A stretch of 59,629 nucleotides of DNA from Armatimonadia bacterium (GTDB lineage Bacteria; Armatimonadota; Zipacnadia; Zipacnadales; JABUFB01): NCBI GenBank assembly GCA_039679385.1, contig JBDKVB010000094.1:1-59629 (forward strand), read 5' to 3'. Below are positions 9,392-18,226 of this stretch, one piece after another; the first letter of the stretch is position 1, and each line of letters opens with the position of its first letter. The translations under genes and the position numbers were made by a program. The notes beneath the pieces are model-generated. The model saw only the letters and a list, made by a program, of their open reading frames with translations, was not told the origin of the DNA and made no database searches.

Positions 9392-9398
9392 GCAGGCC

Positions 9399-10508
9399 GT
9401 GAGAGTGGCCGCCGGCGCGGTGCTCAGGTACCTGTCGGCCCTCGCGGTGATCCTTGCGGTCGCGTCGGTAACCGGCTGCGAGCCACAGGGCGCAGGTGCG
9501 GGAACTGAGGCCGCCACAGGCCAGCGCCGTGAAGGGCATTGCTTCGTCGCACAACTGATTGAGCTCCATCCTCTGTACGAGGACCTTCGCAACCTGGAGA
9601 AAGCAGTTCGGGCTCTGTCGCTGCCCGAGAAGCCCTTGAGTGAGCTGCCGGCCTTCGAGGCCCGGGCTGCCTTGCCGACGTCTCTCACAGCGGGCCCTGT
9701 GGCGCTGAAGTGGCCGGGGAGCCTGCTCACGGAGCATCGGGACCTCGCCCTGGAGGCGCTGGCTCAGAAGCCGCTCGAGACGCCGGACATGCTACCCGGC
9801 GACCTGAAGATCGGCCTCGGCTGGCAACGACGACAGGCGCAGAGCTCGCTGGAGGGTCGCCTGCTCGAGGAGCGCAGTCGGGCCAGTCAAGAGTACGCGG
9901 CAGCCGCCAGAGACCTCTACCAGCGTAACCAGGAAAGGCTGACGTCACCGGGGATGGGGGAGACCGTGGAGGGTGTGCGTCAGGAGCTGGAGGCAGAGCT
10001 CGAGAAGCTCCGGCAGCAACACGAGCAGCGTCTGGCGCAAGTCGAAGAGTCGCTGCGAGGGAGTGCCACCGCAAGAATCGGCGAAGCCGAACGCTCGGTC
10101 TGGGCGCGAGCAAAAGAGCGCTTGCGACCCCCGGCCGGAGCAAACGACCAGGGACTTGCCGAAGCGATGCGCGAGGGGCTGCGTGATTTTGAGGTCCCGC
10201 AGTGGCCGGCGGAGGTCAAAACTGACCTTCCGCTCCCACGAGCAACGCCAACCGAGGGCATGACGCTGGAACAGGCGGAGAAGCAACGGGCGGCGGCGCG
10301 GAAGGTCCAGCTTGAGGAGTTGGCTGCAGCCCGGAACCGCGTGACTGCAAGGATCCTGGCGGCGACGAGACTGGCGGCGGAGAAGGTCGCGCGAGACAAA
10401 GGAATCACCTTGCATTTTGTGCCCGAGGACGATGCGATCGGGCCGGATCTGACGCCTGAGATACGGGACGCGGTACGCATGCTCTGGTCGTCTCCCGGAC
10501 AGTCCTAA
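9399..10508 (+). CDS. Coiled-coil lipoprotein with OmpH-like C-terminus
   Basis: 369 residues from a GTG eight bases after the OmpH-like gene. The lipobox V-T-G-C at about residue 27 predicts a lipid anchor. The middle (about residues 150-240 and 290-330) is a charged coiled coil. The C-terminus (A-A-E-K-V-A-R-D-K-G-I-T-L-H-F-V-P then D-L-T-P-E-I-R-D-A-V) matches the OmpH/Skp C-terminal pattern, in which a v-A-k-e-k-G-y-x-x-V strand is followed by D-i-T-x-x-v. It is therefore probably a membrane-tethered, diverged Skp paralog. That is an inference from pattern and from its position between the Skp-like gene and lpxD. Confidence 0.72.
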   Translation: MRVAAGAVLRYLSALAVILAVASVTGCEPQGAGAGTEAATGQRREGHCFVAQLIELHPLYEDLRNLEKAVRALSLPEKPLSELPAFEARAALPTSLTAGPVALKWPGSLLTEHRDLALEALAQKPLETPDMLPGDLKIGLGWQRRQAQSSLEGRLLEERSRASQEYAAAARDLYQRNQERLTSPGMGETVEGVRQELEAELEKLRQQHEQRLAQVEESLRGSATARIGEAERSVWARAKERLRPPAGANDQGLAEAMREGLRDFEVPQWPAEVKTDLPLPRATPTEGMTLEQAEKQRAAARKVQLEELAAARNRVTARILAATRLAAEKVARDKGITLHFVPEDDAIGPDLTPEIRDAVRMLWSSPGQS

Positions 10509-10595
10509 CCCCCCGAGCTTAGGGAGGTCGGGTGTGGGGACTACCGAAGGGTCGACGACGGGGCCAGGGTAAAACCGCAGGAGGGAACCCAAACG

Positions 10596-11639
10596 GTGCA
10601 TATTGTACAAATACCCTTGGGTCAGTTGGCCGCCTTGCTGGACGGCAGCGTAGAGGGAGACGCCGCCGTAACCATCTCCGGCCCCGGCACGCTGGAAAGC
10701 GCCGAGCTGGGCCAGATCGTCTTTGTTGAGAAACCCGAATTGCTCACGATGGGTGAGCAGAGCGCGGCGTCGGCACTGATCGTGTCGCCGGCTTCCCGCA
10801 CCTCCGCGAAGCCCATCATCGTCACCGAGGACCCGCGTCTTGCCTTCAGCAAGGTGCTCGAGATCTTTGCGCCCAAGCCGCGTGTCTATCAGGGCGTACA
10901 TCCGACAGCGGTTATCGGGCGCAACGTGCACATGGGCGAGAACGTCTCGGTGGGCGCCTACGCCGTCGTCGAGGACAACGTCATCCTGGGCGACAACGTC
11001 ATCGTCTATCCGCTGGCTTACGTAGGCCACGAGGCCACCATCGGCGATGCGACGATCGTCTATCCCCACGTCTTCATCGGCGAGCGCGTCGCAATCGGTA
11101 AGCGCAGCATCCTCCACTCGGGCTCTGCCTTGGGTTGCGACGGTTTTGGGTTCCTGCAGACCGCTCAGGGCCATCGCAAAATCCCGCAGATCGGCACCGT
11201 GAACATCGGCGACGACGTCGAAGTCGGCGCCTGCTGCACGGTAGACCGCGCGACGGTCGGGGCCACTGTGGTGGGCAATGGCACCAAGATCGATGACCAC
11301 GTGCACATCGCGCACAACTGCCAAATCGGCGAGAACTGCCTGTTGTGCGGACAAGTCGGGATCGCCGGCAGCACCAAGGTCGGCAACAACGTTGTCATGG
11401 GTGGGCAGGTCGGCGTGAACGACCATGTCAACATCGGCGACAACGTCGTGATCGGGGCGCAGGCCGGTGTGTTCGGTGACCTCACCGAGCCCGGCATCTA
11501 CTCCGGCTACCCGGCGCGGCCGCATACCAGTCAGCTTCGCGTCTCGGCGGCTTCTCAGAAGCTCCCGGACCTGCTCAAGAAGATCCGCGACCTGGAAAAG
11601 CGCATTGCGGAACTGGAAGCCAAAGGCAAGGACAGCTAG
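10596..11639 (+). CDS. lpxD: UDP-3-O-acylglucosamine N-acyltransferase
   Basis: 347 residues, the usual LpxD length. LpxD adds the N-linked 3-hydroxyacyl chain of lipid A. The N-terminal uridine-binding domain (about 1-100, with H-P-T-A-V-I at its end) is followed by many left-handed beta-helix hexapeptides (I-G-D-x-x-x-V-Y-P, V-G-N-N-V) and a C-terminal helix. The catalytic-His region D-D-H-V-H-I-A-H-N-C is present, as is the family segment S-A-L-G-C-D-G-F-G-F. It starts at a GTG with AGGAGG eleven bases upstream. Its presence means the organism makes lipid A-type LPS. A strong terminator closes the unit. Confidence 0.95.
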   Translation: MHIVQIPLGQLAALLDGSVEGDAAVTISGPGTLESAELGQIVFVEKPELLTMGEQSAASALIVSPASRTSAKPIIVTEDPRLAFSKVLEIFAPKPRVYQGVHPTAVIGRNVHMGENVSVGAYAVVEDNVILGDNVIVYPLAYVGHEATIGDATIVYPHVFIGERVAIGKRSILHSGSALGCDGFGFLQTAQGHRKIPQIGTVNIGDDVEVGACCTVDRATVGATVVGNGTKIDDHVHIAHNCQIGENCLLCGQVGIAGSTKVGNNVVMGGQVGVNDHVNIGDNVVIGAQAGVFGDLTEPGIYSGYPARPHTSQLRVSAASQKLPDLLKKIRDLEKRIAELEAKGKDS

Positions 11640-11677
11640 TTGCGACCTTCCTGAAGGGCTCTTTACGTAAGCCTCAG

Positions 11678-11720
11678 GGCTCGGCTGCCGATCGCCGTAT
11701 CGGGGCCGGGCCTTTTGTTT
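11678..11720 (+). terminator. Intrinsic terminator after lpxD
   Basis: An 8-bp stem (11678-11685 with 11705-11712, one G-U pair) is extended by an inner CCGAT/ATCGG stem and followed by TTTTGTTT at 11713-11720. It ends the ompH-like/lipoprotein/lpxD unit. Confidence 0.8.
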
Positions 11721-11735
11721 GCGGAGATGTTGCTG

Positions 11736-13544
11736 ATGCGTGTTTTGTGGACGCTCATGCTGGCCGCCTCGGTGACGCTGGCCCAGGCAGCCGAGTTCCC
11801 AACCTTCTCTGCCGAAGGTAGCAGCGACGGCAACGGCAAGGTCGCGGCCCTGCACCATGGCGCGGCTGTGCTGCTCCGGTGGCGTGCTGTCGGCAGCGAA
11901 GACCCGCTGCCGAAGGTCCAGAACGTGGCCTCACGCCTGAACCGGCTGGCCTACGAGGGCGTCGCCCCGGCCGACATCGTGGCGCAGACCGTGCCCGCAC
12001 CGAAGTCGGTCAAGAACGGCAAGACACCCTCCTCGGCCGCCATCCTCATCAAGGGTACAGCGGCCCTCACGGTAGACGCGTCCCAGGCCGCTCTTTCGCA
12101 CAGTACCCCTGTGGCCCTGGCGGAGCTGTGGGCTCGGCGGCTCAAGACGAGCTTCGCCGACCCCTACCTGGTCGCGCCGACCTCGACGACCGAGATTCCG
12201 GCGGGCGACACCCGTCCCTTGAAGTACGGCGGTCGATTCGCCGGTGGAGTGACCGCCAGCTCCTACGACCAGTCGGTCGCTTCCGCCTCCGTTGATGGCG
12301 ACGGCCGGACTGTCCGTGTGCGTGGCGTAGCCCCGGGCACGACCCTCATCGGCCTTCGCTCCGGAGCAATTGAGGCCCTGGCGACCGTCGTGGTCCGCAA
12401 GTGGGCCGCAAGGATGCAAGACCCTGTGGTTGTGCGAGTTTCCGGCGGACTGGGCCGCAACAGTTGGTACGAGCAGGCAGCACGGGTTGCCGTCACCAAC
12501 AGTCTGGTCCTTGAGCCGGGCGCCCAGGGCGGCGTCCTGGGTATGCGTGCCTCCGGCGCGAATCCGGCGGCGACCGTCGAGGCCTCGGGGCCGGACTACT
12601 TCCACCTCAAGAAGACGGTGCCGATCCGCTACACCGCCTATCCGCGAGCCGTCACCTCGCCGGTGCGTGCGATCCTCAGCAACGATCCCGAGCGCGTCGT
12701 CACGAGCCAGTTGCTGGCGCGATTTCCGCTCTCTGCGCGCGAACCCATCAACTTCCTGTGGCACCACATGAACGACGCGCAGGAGCGACTGGGGCTCGTC
12801 GTCCGCCTGTGCAACGCGGGCGATGGGCCGGCGGCAGTCCACGTGCTCGGCGGCGAAGGCGGACCCTCAAGCGATGAGGTCTTCGTCGGCCATAGCGCCA
12901 TGCAACGCTACATGGCGGCCTGGCAGGCGTCTTCCGGCTCGCTCTTTGAGCTGCCCGCTCGGAGCCAGTGTGAGGTCACCCGCCTGCCCATGCCGCCAGG
13001 GTTGGTCGTCAGCGGTCTGGCACAGTTCCTCCTCGAGCAAGGCAGTGGAGTGTTCGTCGAAGTGGCCTCGGTGCCGCAGTCTTCGACTCCCGGTGCTGTC
13101 GAGCCCGTGCCCGCTGCGCTGCAGCCGAGCTCGCCGTCACGCTTCCTGGAGTTGCCCGGCACGAAGCAGTTGGAGGTCAAGCAGCAGGTCGGCCGAGCCT
13201 GGAACTTCGTGCGGATTGGCCGCACTGCCGAGGACACCAGCCTGCACCCGCGACTGCGCGGTGAGTACGCGGTCCTTCACGACCTCCGCGTCGTCTTCGA
13301 GAACCCCGAGGGGTACGATGCGCGACTGGAAGTGGCGGTCAGGTCCGGTGGTGGACCGGCTCGCGCCGTGGTCGACGTCGATGGGACGACCGTGGAGACC
13401 GGGCTGCTGGGAGAGGGCGATGAGGCGCTCCTGTACAAACGCAACATCACTGGCCTTCGCCAGCAGGTCGCGCATCTTCGGCTGATCCCGCAGGGCGGCT
13501 CGAACTACCCGATGACGCTCATTGTTCGCAGTTTTGCCCGCTGA
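11736..13544 (+). CDS. Secreted protein with Ig-like (BIG2-type) segment
   Basis: 602 residues from the ATG that has GGAG nine bases upstream; an in-frame ATG nine bases earlier overlaps that site and is less likely. The signal peptide is M-R-V-L-W-T-L-M-L-A-A-S-V-T-L-A-Q-A. Around residues 150-215 there is a bacterial Ig-like pattern (Y-D-Q-S-V-A-S-A-S-V-D-G-D-G followed by V-R-G-V-A-P-G-T-T). The rest is beta-rich with no recognised catalytic motif. It is probably a cell-surface or periplasmic structural or binding protein. It follows the lpxD terminator, so it is transcribed separately or by read-through. Confidence 0.68.
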   Translation: MRVLWTLMLAASVTLAQAAEFPTFSAEGSSDGNGKVAALHHGAAVLLRWRAVGSEDPLPKVQNVASRLNRLAYEGVAPADIVAQTVPAPKSVKNGKTPSSAAILIKGTAALTVDASQAALSHSTPVALAELWARRLKTSFADPYLVAPTSTTEIPAGDTRPLKYGGRFAGGVTASSYDQSVASASVDGDGRTVRVRGVAPGTTLIGLRSGAIEALATVVVRKWAARMQDPVVVRVSGGLGRNSWYEQAARVAVTNSLVLEPGAQGGVLGMRASGANPAATVEASGPDYFHLKKTVPIRYTAYPRAVTSPVRAILSNDPERVVTSQLLARFPLSAREPINFLWHHMNDAQERLGLVVRLCNAGDGPAAVHVLGGEGGPSSDEVFVGHSAMQRYMAAWQASSGSLFELPARSQCEVTRLPMPPGLVVSGLAQFLLEQGSGVFVEVASVPQSSTPGAVEPVPAALQPSSPSRFLELPGTKQLEVKQQVGRAWNFVRIGRTAEDTSLHPRLRGEYAVLHDLRVVFENPEGYDARLEVAVRSGGGPARAVVDVDGTTVETGLLGEGDEALLYKRNITGLRQQVAHLRLIPQGGSNYPMTLIVRSFAR

Positions 13545-13692
13545 TCGACGAAGGTCGCAGGCACCTGGGCGCGGAATAGCGTAGTCTCTAGGAGCCGGGG
13601 GCACTTGACGCTGGTAGCCTCGACGCCGGGCGCCGATGGGACGGCATGCACGCCCCGTCGGGCCCTTCACGAACCCATGGGAGGTCCGCCAA

Positions 13693-14037
13693 ATGCCGAC
13701 CGAGCCGCGTGAGTGCGCCAACCGCGAGATCAACCTGCAGATGTGCCCGTGCAAGAACGAAGGCTGCGCCAACCGGGGCATCTGCTGTGAGTGCATACAG
13801 GCCCACTACGCCAAGAACAGCACGACGGCGTGCATGAGGGGAGCACAGCGCGACCCGGCCACCCTGAACCTCATGCACCTGGCAGTGAAGCAGTGCTCGA
13901 CAAACCAGGCCCGCAACGCTGAGTTCTGCACTTGCACCTACGAGGCCTGTGAGCGCAGAGGTCTGTGCTGCAGTTGCGTGCGCAATCACTTTACGGTCGA
14001 CGGAACTGGGCGCACAGCCTGCATGAAGGGCTTCTAG
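13693..14037 (+). CDS. Duplicated cysteine-rich mini-protein (DUF6485-like)
   Basis: 114 residues from an ATG with GGAGG eight bases upstream. It consists of two tandem modules of about 48 residues that share C-x(9-10)-C-x-C-x(4-5)-C-x2-R-G-x-C-C-x-C-x3-H-[YF] and end in T-A-C-M-[RK]-G. Each has eight cysteines and one histidine, a strong zinc- or cluster-binding pattern. The pattern recalls the short single-module DUF6485 family; this assignment is from memory. No signal peptide, so it is probably cytoplasmic. It has its own small terminator and no operon partner. Confidence 0.75.
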   Translation: MPTEPRECANREINLQMCPCKNEGCANRGICCECIQAHYAKNSTTACMRGAQRDPATLNLMHLAVKQCSTNQARNAEFCTCTYEACERRGLCCSCVRNHFTVDGTGRTACMKGF

Positions 14038-14068
14038 AGCACCAACCACGCCTGCCGTCGGCAATCAC

Positions 14069-14093
14069 GGGGAGCTTTGCGGGCTCCCCTTTG
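14069..14093 (+). terminator. Terminator after the cysteine-rich gene
   Basis: A 7-bp GC-rich stem (14069-14075 with 14083-14089), a 7-base loop and a short TTT. Confidence 0.6.
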
Positions 14094-14105
14094 AGGTGAC
14101 ACTCC

Positions 14106-17009
14106 TTGTCTGGGAAACTCGACGCTCAGGGACTTGCCGCATCACTCAACTCCGCTGCCGCTCCACAGGTTACCGCGCTGGATCGGTTCAAGGCCGAAGT
14201 GGACTTCGCTGCCCGACTGGCCGGCACCCGTCCGGAGAAGACCGAGGAATGGGGGAGACTGCTCCAGCAGGCTGTGAGCCTCGTCGCCGAGGGGATCAAG
14301 GCCGGCAAGGGCGCCGAAGGTCTGGTCGCTGAGGCTGAGGCCCTTCTTGCGCCCCTGGGTGCCGCGGCCAAGGAGTACACCATCTTCTGCTGCGGTCATG
14401 CCCACATCGACATGAACTGGATGTGGACCTGGCCGGAGACCGTGTCGGTCACCTACGATACCTTCTCGACCATGGACAAGCTCATGGACGAGTTCCCGGA
14501 GTTCCACTTCTCCCAGAGCCAGGCCTCGGTGTACGAGCTGACCCGCAAGTACGCCCCCGAGCTGTTCGAGAAGATCAAGCAGCGCGTCCAGGCCGGTCTG
14601 TGGGACATCACTGCCAGCCAGTGGGTTGAGGGCGACAAGAACCTGGCCTCCGGCGAGATCCTCTGCCGCCATCTGCTCTACACTCGCCGCTGGTTTCTCG
14701 AGCACCTGGGAATCCCCTACGATCAGATCAAGCTGGACTGGGAGTGCGACACCTTCGGGCACTGCTGGACGCTCCCGGGTATCCTCTCCCGCGGCGGCGT
14801 GACGCGCTACTACCACCATCGCGCCAGCGGGCCTCGGCTGCGTGGCATGTCCAGCGGCGAGCTTTCGCAGGTGTACTGGTGGGAGGGCAAGGACGGCTCG
14901 CGGATACTGGCCTTCGACGACTCACCCAACGGCTACAACAACGAGATCACTCCGCGCATGGCGCACCTGCTCCTTGACCTGGAGCGCAACAGCGGGCTGC
15001 GCTGCATGCTGTGGATCTACGGCGTTGGCGATCATGGTGGTGGCCCGACCCGACGGCACCTGCGAGCGGCGCGGGACATGGTGACCTGGCCCATCTTCCC
15101 GTGCGTGAAGCTGGCGAGCACCGATGACTTCTACACAGAAGCCGAGAGGCAGATCGCGGAGCGGAACCTGCAGATCCCGGTCCACAAGGACGAGCTCAAC
15201 TTCGTCTTCGAGGGCTGCTACACGTCTGAGAGCTGCATCAAGTTCGCCAACCGCAAAGGCGAGAACGACCTCTTCGACACTGAGTTCGCAGCCCTGCTTG
15301 CCGAGAGAGCCTGCGGGGTCGCCTACCCGCAGGAGCAGCTCAACAAGTGCTGGGAACGGGCCATGTTCGTGCAGTTCCACGACATCCTGCCAGGCTCCGG
15401 CGTGCGCGAGACGGTGCAGCACGCCATGGGGCTGTTCCAGGAGAACCTGGCCAACACCGGCGTCATCCGCACTCGCAGTCTGCGCTCGCTTGCCGACAAG
15501 ATCGACACCTCGGCGCTGGCCCCTGCGAAGCCCGGCAGTGATCAGGGCCTCGGCGGCGGTGCCGGCAATGATGCCTGGTGGGGCGGCGTGTCGACTCTTG
15601 GCGCAGGCCAGAGCGGCAGCGATCCCTTCGTTGTCTACAATCCGGCCGCCTTCGAGCGCGATGAGCTGGTTCGCCTCAAGATCTGGGACCGCGAGCTTCC
15701 CGGTGGCGTGGTCGTCCGCGACAGTGCGGGCAACCTCACAGCCGGGCAGGTCGTCGACAAGGGCAACTACTGGGGTCACTCCTTCGTTACCGTGGCCTTC
15801 GTCGCCCGCCGTCTGCCCGCGCTGGGTTGGAGAGCCTACACCGTCGAGGCCGGCGAAGCGCCCGCCGACGGTGAGGGTGCTTACATCCGCGAGACCGGCC
15901 GCCCCATCTACGGGCTCGGCTATGTCAATGCGCAGCTCACCAACCCGGTCGTGATGGGCAACGAGTTCCTTGAGATGACCCTCTCTGCCAAGGAGGGTGG
16001 CATCGTTGAGCTGATGGACAAGGCCTCCGGCGTCGGCATCGCTCAGTCGATGCTGCCTCTGGGCGCCCTGCTTCGCCAGCAGGAGGCTCCCCACGGGATG
16101 ACCGCCTGGCAGCTCGGCGCGATCGTCGACGAGGTCGAGCCCCTGGCTGACGGGACGCTGCGTGTGGTCCAGGCCGGTCCGAACCTTGCGGCCGTCCAGC
16201 TCAGCGGCAAGCACAACGATTCGGACTACCGGCTGACCATCAGCCTTGCCCGCGGTTCGCGCCAGATCAACTTCGACCTCGACGTGAATTGGCTGGAACG
16301 TGGCGAGCCGCAGACGGGTGTGCCCGTCCTGAGGGCGTGCTTCCCGGTCAATGTGACCGAGGGCAAGGCCACCTTCGAGATCGCCTGTGGCTCGATCGAG
16401 CGCAAGGCCGACGGCGAAGAGGCCCCCGCACTGAACTGGGCAGACGTCACCGGAATGTCCTGGGAGGACGTGGACCAGGAGATCGGGGCCACGGTTCTGA
16501 ATGACAGCAAGTACGGTCACCGGATCAGTGAGGATACCGTACAGGTCACACTACTGCGTTCCAGCTACGATCCGGATCCCTTGCCTGAGATTGGCCGCCA
16601 CCAGATCCGCTACGCGGTCATCCCGCACATGGCGGCTCTGGATGTCCCCGAGGCCACACGGCAGGGCTTCGCCTTCAATCATCCCGTGATCACCGTCGGA
16701 ACGACCGTCCATGAGGGAGATCTCGGCGCGGAGATGGAGGGCCTTGCCGTCCTGACGCCGAAGGTAATGCTGTCGGGTGTGAAGAAAGCTGAAGACGGCA
16801 CTGGCCTGATCCTGCGCCTGTACGAGATGACCGGGGAGGCGACGAGCGCCCAGGTGCGGATCGCGCCTTGGCTGGCTGCAGCCGGCTCGCCGGCCCTTGA
16901 GACCGACCTTCTGGAGCGTGCCCTGCCGGAGAGCACGGCGAAGATGAATGGCGACGTGCTGACAGTGACCGTTCCGGCCTACGGGATCACGACGGTGCGA
17001 GTCGGCTGA
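14106..17009 (+). CDS. Alpha-mannosidase, GH38
   Basis: 967 residues, within the range of bacterial GH38 enzymes. The catalytic domain begins near residue 90 with H-A-H-I-D-M-N-W (zinc ligands H100 and D102). The nucleophile region W-E-C-D-T-F-G-H places D215 as catalytic aspartate, and G-D-H-G-G-G-P-T gives a further zinc ligand at H310. The alpha-mannosidase middle helical domain and a C-terminal beta-sandwich region follow. The enzyme releases alpha-linked mannose with retention, using a zinc ion. There is no signal peptide, so it probably acts on imported oligosaccharides in the cytoplasm. Start is TTG with GAGG nine bases upstream. Confidence 0.93.
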   Translation: MSGKLDAQGLAASLNSAAAPQVTALDRFKAEVDFAARLAGTRPEKTEEWGRLLQQAVSLVAEGIKAGKGAEGLVAEAEALLAPLGAAAKEYTIFCCGHAHIDMNWMWTWPETVSVTYDTFSTMDKLMDEFPEFHFSQSQASVYELTRKYAPELFEKIKQRVQAGLWDITASQWVEGDKNLASGEILCRHLLYTRRWFLEHLGIPYDQIKLDWECDTFGHCWTLPGILSRGGVTRYYHHRASGPRLRGMSSGELSQVYWWEGKDGSRILAFDDSPNGYNNEITPRMAHLLLDLERNSGLRCMLWIYGVGDHGGGPTRRHLRAARDMVTWPIFPCVKLASTDDFYTEAERQIAERNLQIPVHKDELNFVFEGCYTSESCIKFANRKGENDLFDTEFAALLAERACGVAYPQEQLNKCWERAMFVQFHDILPGSGVRETVQHAMGLFQENLANTGVIRTRSLRSLADKIDTSALAPAKPGSDQGLGGGAGNDAWWGGVSTLGAGQSGSDPFVVYNPAAFERDELVRLKIWDRELPGGVVVRDSAGNLTAGQVVDKGNYWGHSFVTVAFVARRLPALGWRAYTVEAGEAPADGEGAYIRETGRPIYGLGYVNAQLTNPVVMGNEFLEMTLSAKEGGIVELMDKASGVGIAQSMLPLGALLRQQEAPHGMTAWQLGAIVDEVEPLADGTLRVVQAGPNLAAVQLSGKHNDSDYRLTISLARGSRQINFDLDVNWLERGEPQTGVPVLRACFPVNVTEGKATFEIACGSIERKADGEEAPALNWADVTGMSWEDVDQEIGATVLNDSKYGHRISEDTVQVTLLRSSYDPDPLPEIGRHQIRYAVIPHMAALDVPEATRQGFAFNHPVITVGTTVHEGDLGAEMEGLAVLTPKVMLSGVKKAEDGTGLILRLYEMTGEATSAQVRIAPWLAAAGSPALETDLLERALPESTAKMNGDVLTVTVPAYGITTVRVG

Positions 17010-17049
17010 TTGCGGCAGAGAGTAGTCAGGGGCGTTGGAGGCAGCAACA

Positions 17050-17079
17050 TTGCTTTCTCCCGACTGACTATGCTATACT
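17050..17079 (+). promoter_or_regulatory. Extended -10 promoter for the first secreted paralog
   Basis: TTGCTT at 17050-17055, an 18-base spacer and TATACT at 17074-17079, preceded by TG at 17071-17072. The leader to the ATG at 17219 is about 130 bases and holds no other clear gene. Confidence 0.6.
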
Positions 17080-17218
17080 CGCAAACGGTCGGAACGTCAG
17101 GGCCGTTCCGGCTGCCGCCGCGCGTGTAGCATGACGTGCGGTGATGGCTGTGCTCTGGCGCCATGAGCCCTTCCACCAGCTTGTCATCTAGCCTGTGCAA
17201 CCAAGGGGTCTTCGCGCG

Positions 17219-18121
17219 ATGCAGAAACGCCGCCTGTGTGCAGCAAGCAGCTTGATCGTGCTGACCGTCACGCTCCTGTGCCTCGCCAGTGGCGCTTGGG
17301 CTGCGGAGGTGCAGCTCGCGGGCATCCGCCTCGGACAGCACTTCCTGAGCGTGATTCAGGTCTACGGCCAGCCGGACTGTGTCATCCTCGGCGATCGTGG
17401 TCCCGGGGCCATCAGTGGTGGTGGCGGCGGTGGCGGAGGCGCCCAGACCGGTGGCGCTGCCGCAGCTCCAGGGGCACCTGGAGCTGGTGGAGCCGAAGCG
17501 GGAGCTCCTGCACCTGAGGGCAGTGCCGAACCTGGAGCCAGCGCAGAACCGGGTGCCGGAGGGCAAGCTGGCGGCGCTGCTGCCGGACAGCCCTCCTTCG
17601 GCGGGACCTTCGGCGCAGGTGGGGCAGGACGCTTTGCCGCATCCCGTGACGTGCCGGACTGGGCCAATGTGGTCCAGATCAGCATGACGACCAAAGAGAC
17701 CATGTGGTGCTATCGCCGTGGCGACACCGCCCTTGGTTTCGTGCTGGATCGCGACGGCTACGTGGTGGCGATCACCGCCGGCGGCAAGCAGTGCGCCTGG
17801 GTGCGGACCGCTCTCGCAGAGCCCAAGCGCACGGTCAAGCTCGGCGATACCTACAAGAAAGTCATTGACCGCTACGGGTTTCCCATGGATACTTCCACAA
17901 CGCCCGGCAGCGGATACTCCCGTGACGTGACGCTGCATTACGGGTATGACAACAACATCGACTTCACCCTTCGCGACATGAAGGTGCGGCGCATCTACAT
18001 CTGGGAGTCGCAGTTGCGACGCCCAGAGGCCGTGCGCCTTCCGTCACGGGGCCAGGGCATCAGCGGGTCCCTCGGACCGGCCGGCGCCTCAATGCCGGCC
18101 ACGTCAGGGTTCCGGCGCTAA
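17219..18121 (+). CDS. Secreted protein, paralog A, with Gly/Ala/Pro-rich insertion
   Basis: 300 residues. After a signal peptide (cleavage near A-W-A-A-E) comes V-Q-L-A-G-I-R-L-G-Q-H then V-Y-G-Q-P, then about 85 low-complexity residues of Gly, Ala, Pro and Glu (about residues 60-145). Next come a conserved segment with Y-R-R-G-D and L-D-R-D-G-Y-V-V-A-I, and a second V-K-L-G-D-T-Y-K-K-V-I-D-R-Y-G-F-P unit ending in L-R-D-M-K-V-R-R-I-Y-I-W-E. The L-G-x(5-6)-V-x-x-x-Y-G-x-P pattern occurs twice and resembles a small beta/alpha module. Function unknown. Sixty percent or more of the non-repetitive part matches the next gene. Confidence 0.72.
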   Translation: MQKRRLCAASSLIVLTVTLLCLASGAWAAEVQLAGIRLGQHFLSVIQVYGQPDCVILGDRGPGAISGGGGGGGGAQTGGAAAAPGAPGAGGAEAGAPAPEGSAEPGASAEPGAGGQAGGAAAGQPSFGGTFGAGGAGRFAASRDVPDWANVVQISMTTKETMWCYRRGDTALGFVLDRDGYVVAITAGGKQCAWVRTALAEPKRTVKLGDTYKKVIDRYGFPMDTSTTPGSGYSRDVTLHYGYDNNIDFTLRDMKVRRIYIWESQLRRPEAVRLPSRGQGISGSLGPAGASMPATSGFRR

Positions 18122-18226
18122 GGCGAGGGGAAGCTGCAGACCCACGTGCCAACCGTGTGGTGGTAGCGGGCAACCGGCCCGCTCCGGGTGCGGGAAGATA
18201 CCATCCCCTGAGGGAGCGATAGCCTG

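Noticed and set aside
9945-11858. 637-codon antisense frame across the OmpH-like lipoprotein and lpxD
   Set aside because: Composition is an echo of the lpxD hexapeptide repeats; it spans two well supported genes and a terminator.
14922-16520. 532-codon open frame antisense to the GH38 gene
   Set aside because: Mirror of a GC-rich coding frame; no domain, no ribosome site, and the sense strand carries all GH38 catalytic motifs.
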